From NCBI GenBank assembly GCA_003133815.1, contig PKZR01000039.1, positions 1-5,771 on the forward strand: a stretch of 5,771 nt of DNA. Direction: 5' to 3'. The stretch is from Limisphaerales bacterium. Lineage in GTDB: Bacteria; Verrucomicrobiota; Verrucomicrobiia; Limisphaerales; UBA11358. Within the stretch, counting starts at the first letter, position 1; each line of letters begins with the position of its first letter. Shown piece after piece: positions 1 to 5,619 of the stretch. A program made the position numbers and the translations under genes. The notes under the pieces were generated by a model. The model worked only from the letters and a program-made list of their open reading frames with translations, searched no databases and had not been told where the DNA came from.

Positions 1-277
1 TCACGCCCATGCGCATCACGCCATTGTTCGCGCTGACGGAATACATGTAATTCATGTTGTCCACGCCGCTCATCTGCTCTTCGATGGGCGTTGCGACGGA
101 TTGCGCCAGCGTGAGCGCGTCGCCGCCGAGGAACGTGGTCTGGATGCGGATTTCCGGCGGAACGATGTTGGGAAATTGCGCGACCGGCAGGCTCACCATC
201 GAAACCAGCCCGATGATCACCATCAAAATGGCGATGACCATCGCGACAATCGGGCGGTTGATGAAAAATCTATACAT
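1..277 (-). CDS. RND efflux pump inner-membrane subunit (AcrB/HAE1-like), N-terminal fragment
   Basis: This is the start of a proton-driven resistance-nodulation-division transporter that exports drugs or other small molecules from the inner membrane and periplasm through a tripartite complex. Only the first 92 codons are present, because the gene runs off the left edge; family members are usually about 1,040 residues. The protein opens MYRFFINRPIVAMV, matching the N-terminal amphipathic stretch and first membrane helix of AcrB-type pumps. It continues with the conserved LPVAQFPNIVPPEI segment that enters the periplasmic porter domain, then an ATPIEEQMSGVDNMNYM stretch equivalent to the AcrB region around residues 70-90. 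The ATG at 277 is the natural start because it directly precedes the conserved N-terminus. No Shine-Dalgarno motif is visible. The adaptor gene ends 33 nt upstream, so the two genes form one efflux operon. The substrate cannot be inferred from this fragment. Confidence 0.95.
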   Translation of the reverse strand, partial: MYRFFINRPIVAMVIAILMVIIGLVSMVSLPVAQFPNIVPPEIRIQTTFLGGDALTLAQSVATPIEEQMSGVDNMNYMYSVSANNGVMRMGV

Positions 278-310
278 GAATGAATCGTGAACGCGCCGAA
301 AAAAATATTT

Positions 311-1498
311 TCATTTAGACGGGTTGGTTGGCGCGGCGGCACTTGTCGGCGTTCCAGCCGAGTTGGTTTCCACCCCAAATGGCTTTGGATTTACGACCGC
401 GCCTTCTTTCGCCTTTTGCGTTCCCTCCACCACGACGCGGTCGCCGGATTTGAGACCGTTTTCAATAATCCAGTCCGAGCCGATCTGCTCGCCGACAGTG
501 ACGGATTGCAGATGCACCGTGTTCGTCTCACCTACGATGGCGATTTGATATGTGCCCTGAAGTTCCGTTACGGCGCGCTGGGGCACGAGTAGTGCGTTCG
601 TTATTGTTTGCGTTTGCGCGCGCACGCGACCGTATTGGCCGGGGCGCAACATATAGTTCGCATTTGAAAAAAGTCCGACGATTTGCAACGTGCCGGTATC
701 GGGATTGATGTGCCGGTCGGCGAAGAAAAATTTCCCGGTTACGGGATAAACCGAGCCATCCGAAAAAATCAATTGCAGCGGAAAATTTTCATCCTCATTT
801 CCCGAACCGACCAAACGCCGCCAAAAGGCCACATACGATTGCTCGCTGACTTGAAAATAAACCTTGATCGGATTGATGGTCGAAACGGTCGTAAGCGCAC
901 TGCCGCCCGATTGCCCGACCAAATCGCCGATTTGTGCCAGCGCGATTCCGGCAAGTCCATCAATTGGCGACTTAATTTTGGTGAAGCCGAGATTCAACTG
1001 CGCGTTTTCAATGGCCGCTTCGTCCGCTTTGACCTGTGCATCCGCCCCAAGATTCGCTTGAATTGCGTCGTCCAATTCTTCCTGGCTGATGGCCTGTTCC
1101 TTCGCGAGCGGCGTGTAGCGTTTCACGTCCTGTTCCGTTTTGCCCGCCTGCGCTTTGTCCTGCGCCAGCTTCGCCAGGGTCTGATCCAGTCCGGCTTGAA
1201 ACGGGCGCGGATCAATTTGGAAAAGCAAATCGCCTTTTTTCACCTCGCTGCCCTCGGCATAATTTTGCGTGAGCAAATAACCCGTCACTTGCGCGTGAAT
1301 TTGCGCGTTCACAAAACCGTCGAGCGTGCCGATCCATTCCTCAAAAATTGGAACATTCGTCGGCGCGAGCGTGATGACCTGGACTTCCGGCGGCGGCGGC
1401 GGCGCAGATTTTTTTTTGCAGCCGTCGGCAAACAAAATCAAAATCGCAAAATTAAAGACTAATATGAAACGGGCATTGGGCCGTAATGAATATGGCAT
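311..1498 (-). CDS. RND efflux periplasmic adaptor (membrane fusion) lipoprotein
   Basis: This is the periplasmic adaptor that links the RND pump encoded just downstream to an outer-membrane channel. From the chosen start it has 395 residues, normal for AcrA/MexA-type adaptors. Residues 10-24 form a hydrophobic signal segment ending in FADGC, so Cys27 is the probable lipidation site, followed by KKKSAPPPPPE as a linker. The two half-lipoyl motifs lie near 62-97 (AQVTGYLLTQNYAEGSEVKK region) and 170-198 (FTKIKSPIDGLAG), with a helical hairpin between them. The beta-barrel spans about 210-295 and the membrane-proximal domain about 300-370. The C-terminal tail is rich in Ala, Thr and Pro. An upstream in-frame ATG at 1543 would add 15 residues. 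I prefer 1498 because it gives an ordinary lipoprotein signal peptide; neither start has a ribosome-binding motif. No outer-membrane factor gene is visible in the window. Confidence 0.93.
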   Translation of the reverse strand: MPYSLRPNARFILVFNFAILILFADGCKKKSAPPPPPEVQVITLAPTNVPIFEEWIGTLDGFVNAQIHAQVTGYLLTQNYAEGSEVKKGDLLFQIDPRPFQAGLDQTLAKLAQDKAQAGKTEQDVKRYTPLAKEQAISQEELDDAIQANLGADAQVKADEAAIENAQLNLGFTKIKSPIDGLAGIALAQIGDLVGQSGGSALTTVSTINPIKVYFQVSEQSYVAFWRRLVGSGNEDENFPLQLIFSDGSVYPVTGKFFFADRHINPDTGTLQIVGLFSNANYMLRPGQYGRVRAQTQTITNALLVPQRAVTELQGTYQIAIVGETNTVHLQSVTVGEQIGSDWIIENGLKSGDRVVVEGTQKAKEGAVVNPKPFGVETNSAGTPTSAAAPTNPSK

Positions 1499-1561
1499 AC
1501 CACATTTGTTAAAAACCGGCCGGATAATCCAGAAAATTGGCATCTGCGTTGGCCATTGAAA

Positions 1562-1711
1562 TTATTTCTTCATGGCCGTTATGTGCTGCAAATGCGCTTC
1601 CACAACCGGAATGGATTTGTGTGCGCGCTTGATGGCTTTGTCCACGGCGTCCTCGATGGTATCGGTGGAAGTGCCGGTGAGTTCGACAAGTTTATAGACG
1701 GGGTCTTTCAT
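1562..1711 (-). CDS. Short dodecin-like protein, C-terminally truncated or diverged
   Basis: This 49-residue gene was found by reading the minus strand between the adaptor gene and the CsbD-like gene. Its first 33 residues (starting MKDPVYKLVELTGTSTDTI, then EDAVDKAIKRAHKSI) match the first beta strand and helix of dodecins, the small dodecameric flavin-binding proteins of about 65-70 residues. After that the resemblance ends: PVVEAHLQHITAMKK and a TAA stop replace the usual WFEV...GHIE...YQVTLKVGF half. The tryptophan that stacks on flavin is absent, with Ala39 at about that place by my alignment. Reading the other two frames does not restore a clear dodecin C-terminus, so a simple single frameshift is not supported. 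It may be a decayed gene or a variant that no longer binds flavin. It lies 43 nt after the CsbD-like gene on the same strand. Confidence 0.65.
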   Translation of the reverse strand: MKDPVYKLVELTGTSTDTIEDAVDKAIKRAHKSIPVVEAHLQHITAMKK

Positions 1712-1754
1712 GTGCAGTTTTTAGATTCGCGCATTCGCAGACTAGAAATGTCGG

Positions 1755-1946
1755 TTATTCGCAGCGTCCGGCGACGGACTCTTTGACGGCTTCACGGATT
1801 TCGCCGGTATGCTTCTGAAGTTTACCCAGCAATTCCTCGGACTTGCCTTCGACGTAGTGAAGTTTGTCGTCCGTGAGCTTGGCTTTCATCTGTTTTAATT
1901 TGCCTTTGATGATATTGCGGTCGCCTTTGACTTCCAGTGTTGCCAT
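1755..1946 (-). CDS. CsbD-family stress-response protein
   Basis: This is a 63-residue hydrophilic protein of the CsbD family, small proteins typically induced under general or osmotic stress; their molecular function is not established. The typical pattern is present: VKGDRNIIKGKLKQMKAKLT, then a DDKLHYVEGKSEELLGKLQ stretch, then KHTGEIREAVKESV. This is the lysine- and glycine-punctuated helical repeat of the family, and the length is normal. The reading frame extends upstream to an ATG at 2054, but the extra 36 residues resemble nothing in the family and overlap intergenic DNA, so I chose the ATG at 1946, where the family homology begins. The C-terminus ends in AGRCE, with a cysteine that is not a usual family feature. 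A dodecin-like gene follows 43 nt downstream, which suggests a small stress-related cluster. No promoter could be assigned with confidence. Confidence 0.88.
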   Translation of the reverse strand: MATLEVKGDRNIIKGKLKQMKAKLTDDKLHYVEGKSEELLGKLQKHTGEIREAVKESVAGRCE

Positions 1947-2110
1947 AAAATCTTGTGATTTCGGTGTTGAATGTTCCGCTGCGTAATCTGGCGACTGCCT
2001 TTCGTTTTTGACGACAATTCTTTCGCCGCCATTTCCTGATTTCAAGTTACGCAATAGGCCGGACGAATCCTATGGGGTGAAACCCTACCCTGAATTATCT
2101 GTTTCGGATG

Positions 2111-2148
2111 GTCTTTCGGGTGGCCGAAAGACGGCCACCCACAAAGAC
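2111..2148. repeat. Strong imperfect hairpin in intergenic region
   Basis: The arms GGGTGGCCG (2118-2126) and CGGCCACCC (2132-2140) are perfectly complementary around a 5-nt loop. They extend outward as GTCTTT (2111-2116) with AAAGAC (2143-2148) across a small asymmetric bulge, giving about 15 pairs. No T-run follows on either strand, so an intrinsic terminator is unlikely. It sits in the 273-bp gap between the 64-residue hypothetical gene and the CsbD-like gene. The same gap holds a second, weaker inverted repeat (2160-2169 with 2196-2205, 9 of 10 pairs) and a small hairpin near 2073-2088. The form resembles dispersed REP-like palindromes or an RNA-stabilising structure. Confidence 0.6.
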
Positions 2149-2219
2149 GATTTGTTAACGGATCTCCGTCAAACTAAAGAACTCGCCCGATCCTCACGGA
2201 GTTCCTCTTTCTTGTCCAA

Positions 2220-2414
2220 TCATTTAGTGTGCTTTCCAGAATCACAACTGGAGGCATTTTTACTTGAAACTACCTCGCCCATACGGACGACAACGTCGGC
2301 TTTCTGGGGCTGGCCTGCACCATCAAAGCCCACTGTTTTATCACCGGCGCAAGTCTCTTTGTTTTTACCAGCATGCGCCAACTTGGCGGCCTTTTCATCT
2401 TGGAATGTTTGCAT
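2220..2414 (-). CDS. Small hypothetical hydrophilic protein (64 aa)
   Basis: I do not recognise this product. The frame encodes 64 residues rich in Lys, Ala, Gly and Asp, with no signal peptide or membrane segment. It has two cysteines (in ETCAGDK and SSCDSGK) and a central VGFDGAGQPQKADVVVRMGE stretch. In favour of a real gene: codon use is like that of neighbouring genes (many G-starting codons such as GCC, GGC, GAT), the ATG at 2414 is preceded by a very AT-rich leader, and a strong terminator just upstream isolates it from the respiratory operon. Against it: it is short, there is no ribosome-binding motif, and a longer plus-strand frame overlaps it. It could belong with the CsbD-like and dodecin-like small genes that follow on the same strand, but the 273-bp gap with a hairpin argues for separate transcripts. 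Confidence 0.45.
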   Translation of the reverse strand: MQTFQDEKAAKLAHAGKNKETCAGDKTVGFDGAGQPQKADVVVRMGEVVSSKNASSCDSGKHTK

Positions 2415-2509
2415 ATTGTTTATTTTTTAGTTTAATTTTTGTTGTTCACTAACAGTTGAAGATAACACTGCGCTGCACGCTTCCTATAAGGTCTTCTCCC
2501 CACGGAAAA

Positions 2510-2524
2510 GGTGAACCGTTCACC
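2510..2524. promoter_or_regulatory. 15-bp palindrome, possible operator
   Basis: GGTGAAC and GTTCACC form perfect 7-nt arms around a single C. The site lies between the terminator of the respiratory operon and the AT-rich leader of the 64-residue hypothetical gene (start 2414), where a promoter for the minus-strand genes is expected. A matching half-site, GTTCAC, occurs at 2444-2449. The geometry suits a dimeric repressor, but no regulator gene is nearby and no convincing -35/-10 pair could be placed beside it. Confidence 0.35.
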
Positions 2525-2545
2525 ATACTCTTGAAAATTCGCGCG

Positions 2546-2581
2546 ATTAAAAAAGCGGTCTCCGTTTCCGAAGACCGCTTT
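2546..2581 (-). terminator. Rho-independent terminator of the respiratory operon
   Basis: Read on the minus strand, a 10-bp stem AAAGCGGTCT / AGACCGCTTT (2581-2572 with 2561-2552) encloses a 10-nt loop TCGGAAACGG and runs into TTTTTT (2554-2549). It lies 39 nt past the stop codon of the cytochrome b-c gene, the expected place for the end of the oxidase/bc operon. The stem also precedes a T-rich stretch on the plus strand, so weak bidirectional action is possible. Confidence 0.88.
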
Positions 2582-2620
2582 GCCTTTTCTTAAATCGCCG
2601 CCGACTGCGGGCGTTTGAGG

Positions 2621-4030
2621 TCAGGGGCTTTTACTTTTCCGTGTTTGCAGAAACGCCACGAGCGCGTCCATTTCTGCTGGCGTTAGATTCGCGGCATACG
2701 CGGGCATGTTCACGCCGCCATTGGCAATTTTCAAAACCATCTGATTTTTCGACAAGCGGTCGGCGACGGCGGTTAAATCCGGTCCGCGACGACCGCCGTC
2801 ATCCGCAATCAAATGGCAGTTCAAACAGCCTTTGTCGTGAAACAATTGCGCGCCGAGGAAGACCGGGCCATTGGTCGCGCCCACCACGGACGCCGACAAT
2901 GGCGGCGCATTGAAGTTGGGCGACCACGGTGATTTCACGCCCGCCACCCATAACGTCGCGATCATCACCACGGTCATCAATACGACGGCGATAGCCCATG
3001 GACGCCGCCACGGACTGCGTTCGCCGCGATTGAAAACAAACGGCAGCGCGATTAAAATAATCCCCACAATCAGCGGGCCGAAAACCAGGAAATATTGTTC
3101 GGTTCCGTGCGGCATCAGCGCCAGCACTGCAAAATACCACATCAAATACCAGTCGGGCCGTGGGCTGGCCGTAGTGATGCTGGGGTCGGGTGGTTTTCCC
3201 AATTGGGGCGCGCCAGAAAAAAGCGCCAGCGCCGCGATGACCACGATCATTACGACGCAGAAGACCACATCGCGCCAGGCCGAGTCAGGCCAGAACGGCT
3301 TCCCTTTTTTTTCAATCAGTTCCTTGTATTCCGCACCATAGGTTTTGGGATCAACTGGTTTGCCGGCTTTGGGCGGCTCGGAAATTCCGTGGCGCAGGAC
3401 GAGCCAGAGATGTAGTCCGACAAAAGCAAAAATAAAGCCGGGCATTATGAAAACGTGAATCGCAAAAAACCTAGTAAAGGTTGCGCCACCGACTGTGTCG
3501 CCGCCCAAAATAAAATGCGCGAGCCATTGGCCGATGAACGGCGTACGCCCGGCTTGTTCCGCCGCGACGACCACGGTCCAAACGGCGTTTTGATCCCCGC
3601 GCAGCAGTTGGCCGGTAAAACCCATGACCAATGTGAATCCCAACAGCAGCACGCCGGTCGCCCAATTGAGTTCGCGGGGAAATTTGTAGGAGCCGGCCAA
3701 AAAAACCTGCGCCATGTGCAGTCCGACCATCAAGACCATGGCCGACGCGCCGTAGTAATGGAGGCCGCGCAAAAAATGTCCGAAGGGCGCTTGATCGCTG
3801 ATGAAGTGAAGCGTCGAGTAGGCTTCGCTGGCCGAGGGGATGTAAGAAAAGGCCAGTGCAACGCCGGTAATCACTTGAATCATGAGGGCGCACAGCGTGG
3901 CGCTGCCGAAGACATACCACCACTTGGCGTCCGGCGGCACGAGATGCCGCGCCGTCTTGCCAATCATTTTGGGAAGGCCGGTGCGGTCGTCCACCCAATC
4001 CCAGACCCGATGGTAAATTTTTTTCAACAT
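2621..4030 (-). CDS. Cytochrome b with fused C-terminal monohaem cytochrome c domain (bc complex)
   Basis: This is the quinol-oxidising membrane core of a bc-type complex, carrying its own haem c electron exit domain (469 residues). Residues 35-212 form helices A-D. The haem b ligands are His91 and His105 in helix B and His192 and His207 in helix D. The 15-residue step in helix D is typical of b6-type proteins; mitochondrial-type cytochrome b has 14. Residues 250-365 resemble subunit IV with three more helices, and the quinol-site motif reads PDWY (292-295) in place of PEWY, as in several menaquinol-using bacteria. The tail (about 385-465) is a cytochrome c domain with CLNCH at 402-406 and a likely axial Met442 in NMPAYAANLT. 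No separate cytochrome c1 gene is present. The cysteine that anchors haem c_n in b6f complexes is replaced by Val40. The start lies 3 nt after the Rieske stop codon, so translation is probably coupled. Confidence 0.95.
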   Translation of the reverse strand: MLKKIYHRVWDWVDDRTGLPKMIGKTARHLVPPDAKWWYVFGSATLCALMIQVITGVALAFSYIPSASEAYSTLHFISDQAPFGHFLRGLHYYGASAMVLMVGLHMAQVFLAGSYKFPRELNWATGVLLLGFTLVMGFTGQLLRGDQNAVWTVVVAAEQAGRTPFIGQWLAHFILGGDTVGGATFTRFFAIHVFIMPGFIFAFVGLHLWLVLRHGISEPPKAGKPVDPKTYGAEYKELIEKKGKPFWPDSAWRDVVFCVVMIVVIAALALFSGAPQLGKPPDPSITTASPRPDWYLMWYFAVLALMPHGTEQYFLVFGPLIVGIILIALPFVFNRGERSPWRRPWAIAVVLMTVVMIATLWVAGVKSPWSPNFNAPPLSASVVGATNGPVFLGAQLFHDKGCLNCHLIADDGGRRGPDLTAVADRLSKNQMVLKIANGGVNMPAYAANLTPAEMDALVAFLQTRKSKSP

Positions 4031-4033
4031 CGG

Positions 4034-4567
4034 TTATTTGGTGATGGGAATCGGTGCCGTTTGAATCTGCACGTCGCCATCTTTCACGCGCACGGGATAG
4101 CGCGGCAACGGCAGCGGCGGCGGCCCGGCAGCGACAGTGCCATCTTGATAATATACGCCGCCGTGACACGGACACATGAACAAGTTGGCTTCCGCCAGCC
4201 AGCGAACCGGGCAACCGAGGTGCGTGCAGTTGATGGAAAAGGCGATGAAAGTGTCGGCGTTCACCCGGCGCAGCCACGCCGCACTGCGCGCCGTCACTCC
4301 CGCCCATGGCAGCGGCGAAGCGTCTTCATATTGCACTGCCGTCGTTTCGCCGATTTTGAAGGATTCGACTTTTCCAACCGAACGCCAGACTTCCTGCCTG
4401 CGTTCAAAAAACGGCGCGAGCAGAAAACCAACCACCGGCACTGTCACGATCACTGCACCGACGCTGCCAACAGCGAGACTCAAACGCGCGAGAAATTTTC
4501 GCCGCGAAAGTTCCGCCGTTGATGCCGGGCAGCCGGTTGAATTATTTTCAGCGTTGGTTTCTTTCAT
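4034..4567 (-). CDS. Rieske iron-sulfur protein of the bc complex
   Basis: This 177-residue protein is the 2Fe-2S subunit that takes an electron from quinol at the cytochrome b site and passes it to the haem c domain. It begins with a Tat-type signal anchor: SRRKFL at residues 21-26, followed by a hydrophobic helix at about 33-53 that probably stays as a membrane anchor. The cluster-binding motifs are CTHLGC (114-119) and CPCHGG (132-137). The ligands should be Cys114, His116, Cys132 and His135, with a Cys119-Cys134 disulfide. The proline-rich PPPLPLPRYPV segment is the usual Pro loop. The ATG at 4567 is preferred over the in-frame ATG at 4621 because the latter lies deep inside the preceding gene and adds nothing family-like. 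The start overlaps the preceding small membrane gene by 20 nt, and the cytochrome b gene follows after 3 nt. Confidence 0.95.
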   Translation of the reverse strand: MKETNAENNSTGCPASTAELSRRKFLARLSLAVGSVGAVIVTVPVVGFLLAPFFERRQEVWRSVGKVESFKIGETTAVQYEDASPLPWAGVTARSAAWLRRVNADTFIAFSINCTHLGCPVRWLAEANLFMCPCHGGVYYQDGTVAAGPPPLPLPRYPVRVKDGDVQIQTAPIPITK

Positions 4568-4784
4568 GACGAATATCTCGAATCCATCCGGCCAGCGCGA
4601 TGGCGAATAACACGACGCCAACGCCGGTGATTATCAGTGAAGTGACCAGTCCCCACACCAAAAAAGTAATTCCAAGCGCCAGAGTCACGGGCCAGATGCT
4701 CGGCTCCGGCAATTTCTGCGGTGGCAGGACAGTCCATCCCGGATGCGATTCCGGCGGCGCGGGTTTTGAAATTTCAGTGGCCAT
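4548..4784 (-). CDS. Small two-helix membrane protein, probable oxidase accessory subunit (subunit IV-like)
   Basis: This 78-residue protein has a proline-rich soluble N-terminus (residues 1-29, including HPGWTVLPPQKLPEPS), two hydrophobic segments at about 30-47 and 50-67, and a short charged C-terminus beginning at GWIRDIRHE. The SIWP...GW pattern resembles small subunit IV-like proteins and C-terminal extensions found with bacterial cytochrome c oxidases; I cannot confirm the family without a search. Its position between the assembly factor CtaG and the Rieske gene supports a role in the oxidase or bc complex. The ATG at 4784 is chosen over the in-frame ATG at 4874 because the longer form would overlap ctaG by about 100 nt and gives an unlikely N-terminus. 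It overlaps ctaG by 11 nt and the Rieske gene by 20 nt, which points to translational coupling. Confidence 0.82.
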   Translation of the reverse strand: MATEISKPAPPESHPGWTVLPPQKLPEPSIWPVTLALGITFLVWGLVTSLIITGVGVVLFAIALAGWIRDIRHERNQR

Positions 4785-5619
4785 GAGATTTTTCTGTGAA
4801 AAGGTTTTTTGGTTGCGAGTCAGGAATAATGACTTCGTCGCGGACTTCGCCATGCCAGCGGGCGAACAGTCCAAAAATTCCGCAGAAATAAATCAGGCAC
4901 GCGGGCACCCACATCAGCAGGCCGCCGAGCTGCTGGTCTTTGGCGGGCGTCAATCCCCATTGATTTTGGATCAGTGGCAAAATTCCGAGCCGGTCCACTG
5001 GATGCAGATAAATCGAGCAAACTTCCACGGGCGAAAACGTGATGATGATTCCCAAAACGGTGCAGCCGAGACACGCGCTGAACAAATAAATCATTCCCGC
5101 GAGCGGCGCGATTCTCTGTTTTTTCCACGGACTTAAAATCGGCCACCAAAACGCGCCGCCCATCAACAGCAGCGAGACATATTGGAGGCGATGAATCCAC
5201 GCGTTCGACACGGCGGCGTTGCAAAGCATCGGCGCGTGCCACAGCCACATGCCGCCGACGCCCAAAAACCAGTTGGCCACGGGATGACGCAAAATCCAGT
5301 TCAGCCATCGCCAGCAGCCGGTTTGAAAATTTTGCGGAACAGGCGCGGGCGTCAGGCTCAATAAAATCAGCGGCGGAATGATCAACAGCAGAAGCAAATG
5401 TTGCAACATGTGCGCGCTGAATAAATATCCGTCCGCCAGCGCGTCAATCGGCGACGCCAGTGTGAGGAAGAAAATTATTATTCCCGCGAGCAGCCAGCCA
5501 AATTTTTGACTTAAACGAAAATGATTTCGCGCGGCGTAAATTAAAATGGTCGCGACGCAAATCGCGATGACCCACGGATTCCAGTTCCACGCGGAAATAA
5601 AAAATTGTTCGGTCGTCAT
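4774..5619 (-). CDS. ctaG: Cytochrome c oxidase assembly factor, CtaG/caa3_CtaG family
   Basis: This is a polytopic inner-membrane protein (281 residues) of the caa3_CtaG family, needed for assembly of haem-copper oxidases of the caa3 type, probably at the copper-delivery stage; it is unrelated to the Cox11-type proteins also called CtaG. Several hydrophobic helices are visible. Family motifs are SAHMLQHLLL (68-77, with His70 and His74 as candidate metal ligands), MWLWHAP (124-130, His128), and DQQLGGLLMWVP (228-239) near the last helices. The C-terminus is a charged tail ending in KSHGH. The start ATG at 5619 overlaps the TGA of the subunit III gene (ATGA arrangement), and the end overlaps the next small gene by 11 nt. 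The ATG directly precedes the tryptophan-rich N-terminus seen in the family. Confidence 0.93.
   Translation of the reverse strand: MTTEQFFISAWNWNPWVIAICVATILIYAARNHFRLSQKFGWLLAGIIIFFLTLASPIDALADGYLFSAHMLQHLLLLLIIPPLILLSLTPAPVPQNFQTGCWRWLNWILRHPVANWFLGVGGMWLWHAPMLCNAAVSNAWIHRLQYVSLLLMGGAFWWPILSPWKKQRIAPLAGMIYLFSACLGCTVLGIIITFSPVEVCSIYLHPVDRLGILPLIQNQWGLTPAKDQQLGGLLMWVPACLIYFCGIFGLFARWHGEVRDEVIIPDSQPKNLFTEKSHGH

Noticed and set aside
683..1462. Long plus-strand open frame (259 codons) opposite the adaptor gene
   Set aside because: The product is arginine-rich and of low complexity, resembles no family, and lies fully antisense to a clear RND adaptor gene.
1509..1556. 15-codon minus-strand frame just upstream of the adaptor start, a possible leader peptide
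   Set aside because: It has no ribosome-binding site, no repeated regulatory codons and no attenuator-like structure.
2017..2045. Possible promoter for the CsbD-like gene: TTGAAA, 17 nt, AAGAAT on the minus strand
   Set aside because: The -10 match is weak and such pairs are common by chance; there is no supporting motif.
2160..2205. Inverted repeat as a terminator for the 64-residue gene
   Set aside because: The stem is imperfect with a 26-nt spacer and no T-run follows on the minus strand.
2008..2430. Plus-strand open frame of 140 codons over the intergenic hairpin
   Set aside because: It runs through the hairpin and the inverted repeat, has no recognisable domain, and is opposite a more plausible small gene.
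3455..4522. Long plus-strand open frame (355 codons) opposite the cytochrome b and Rieske genes
   Set aside because: It spans two well-supported minus-strand genes; its His/Arg/Gln-rich product is typical of an antisense shadow in GC-rich coding DNA.
4568..4621. Extended Rieske start at 4621
   Set aside because: The extra 18 residues lie inside the preceding gene and are not family-like; the Tat motif is well placed from 4567.
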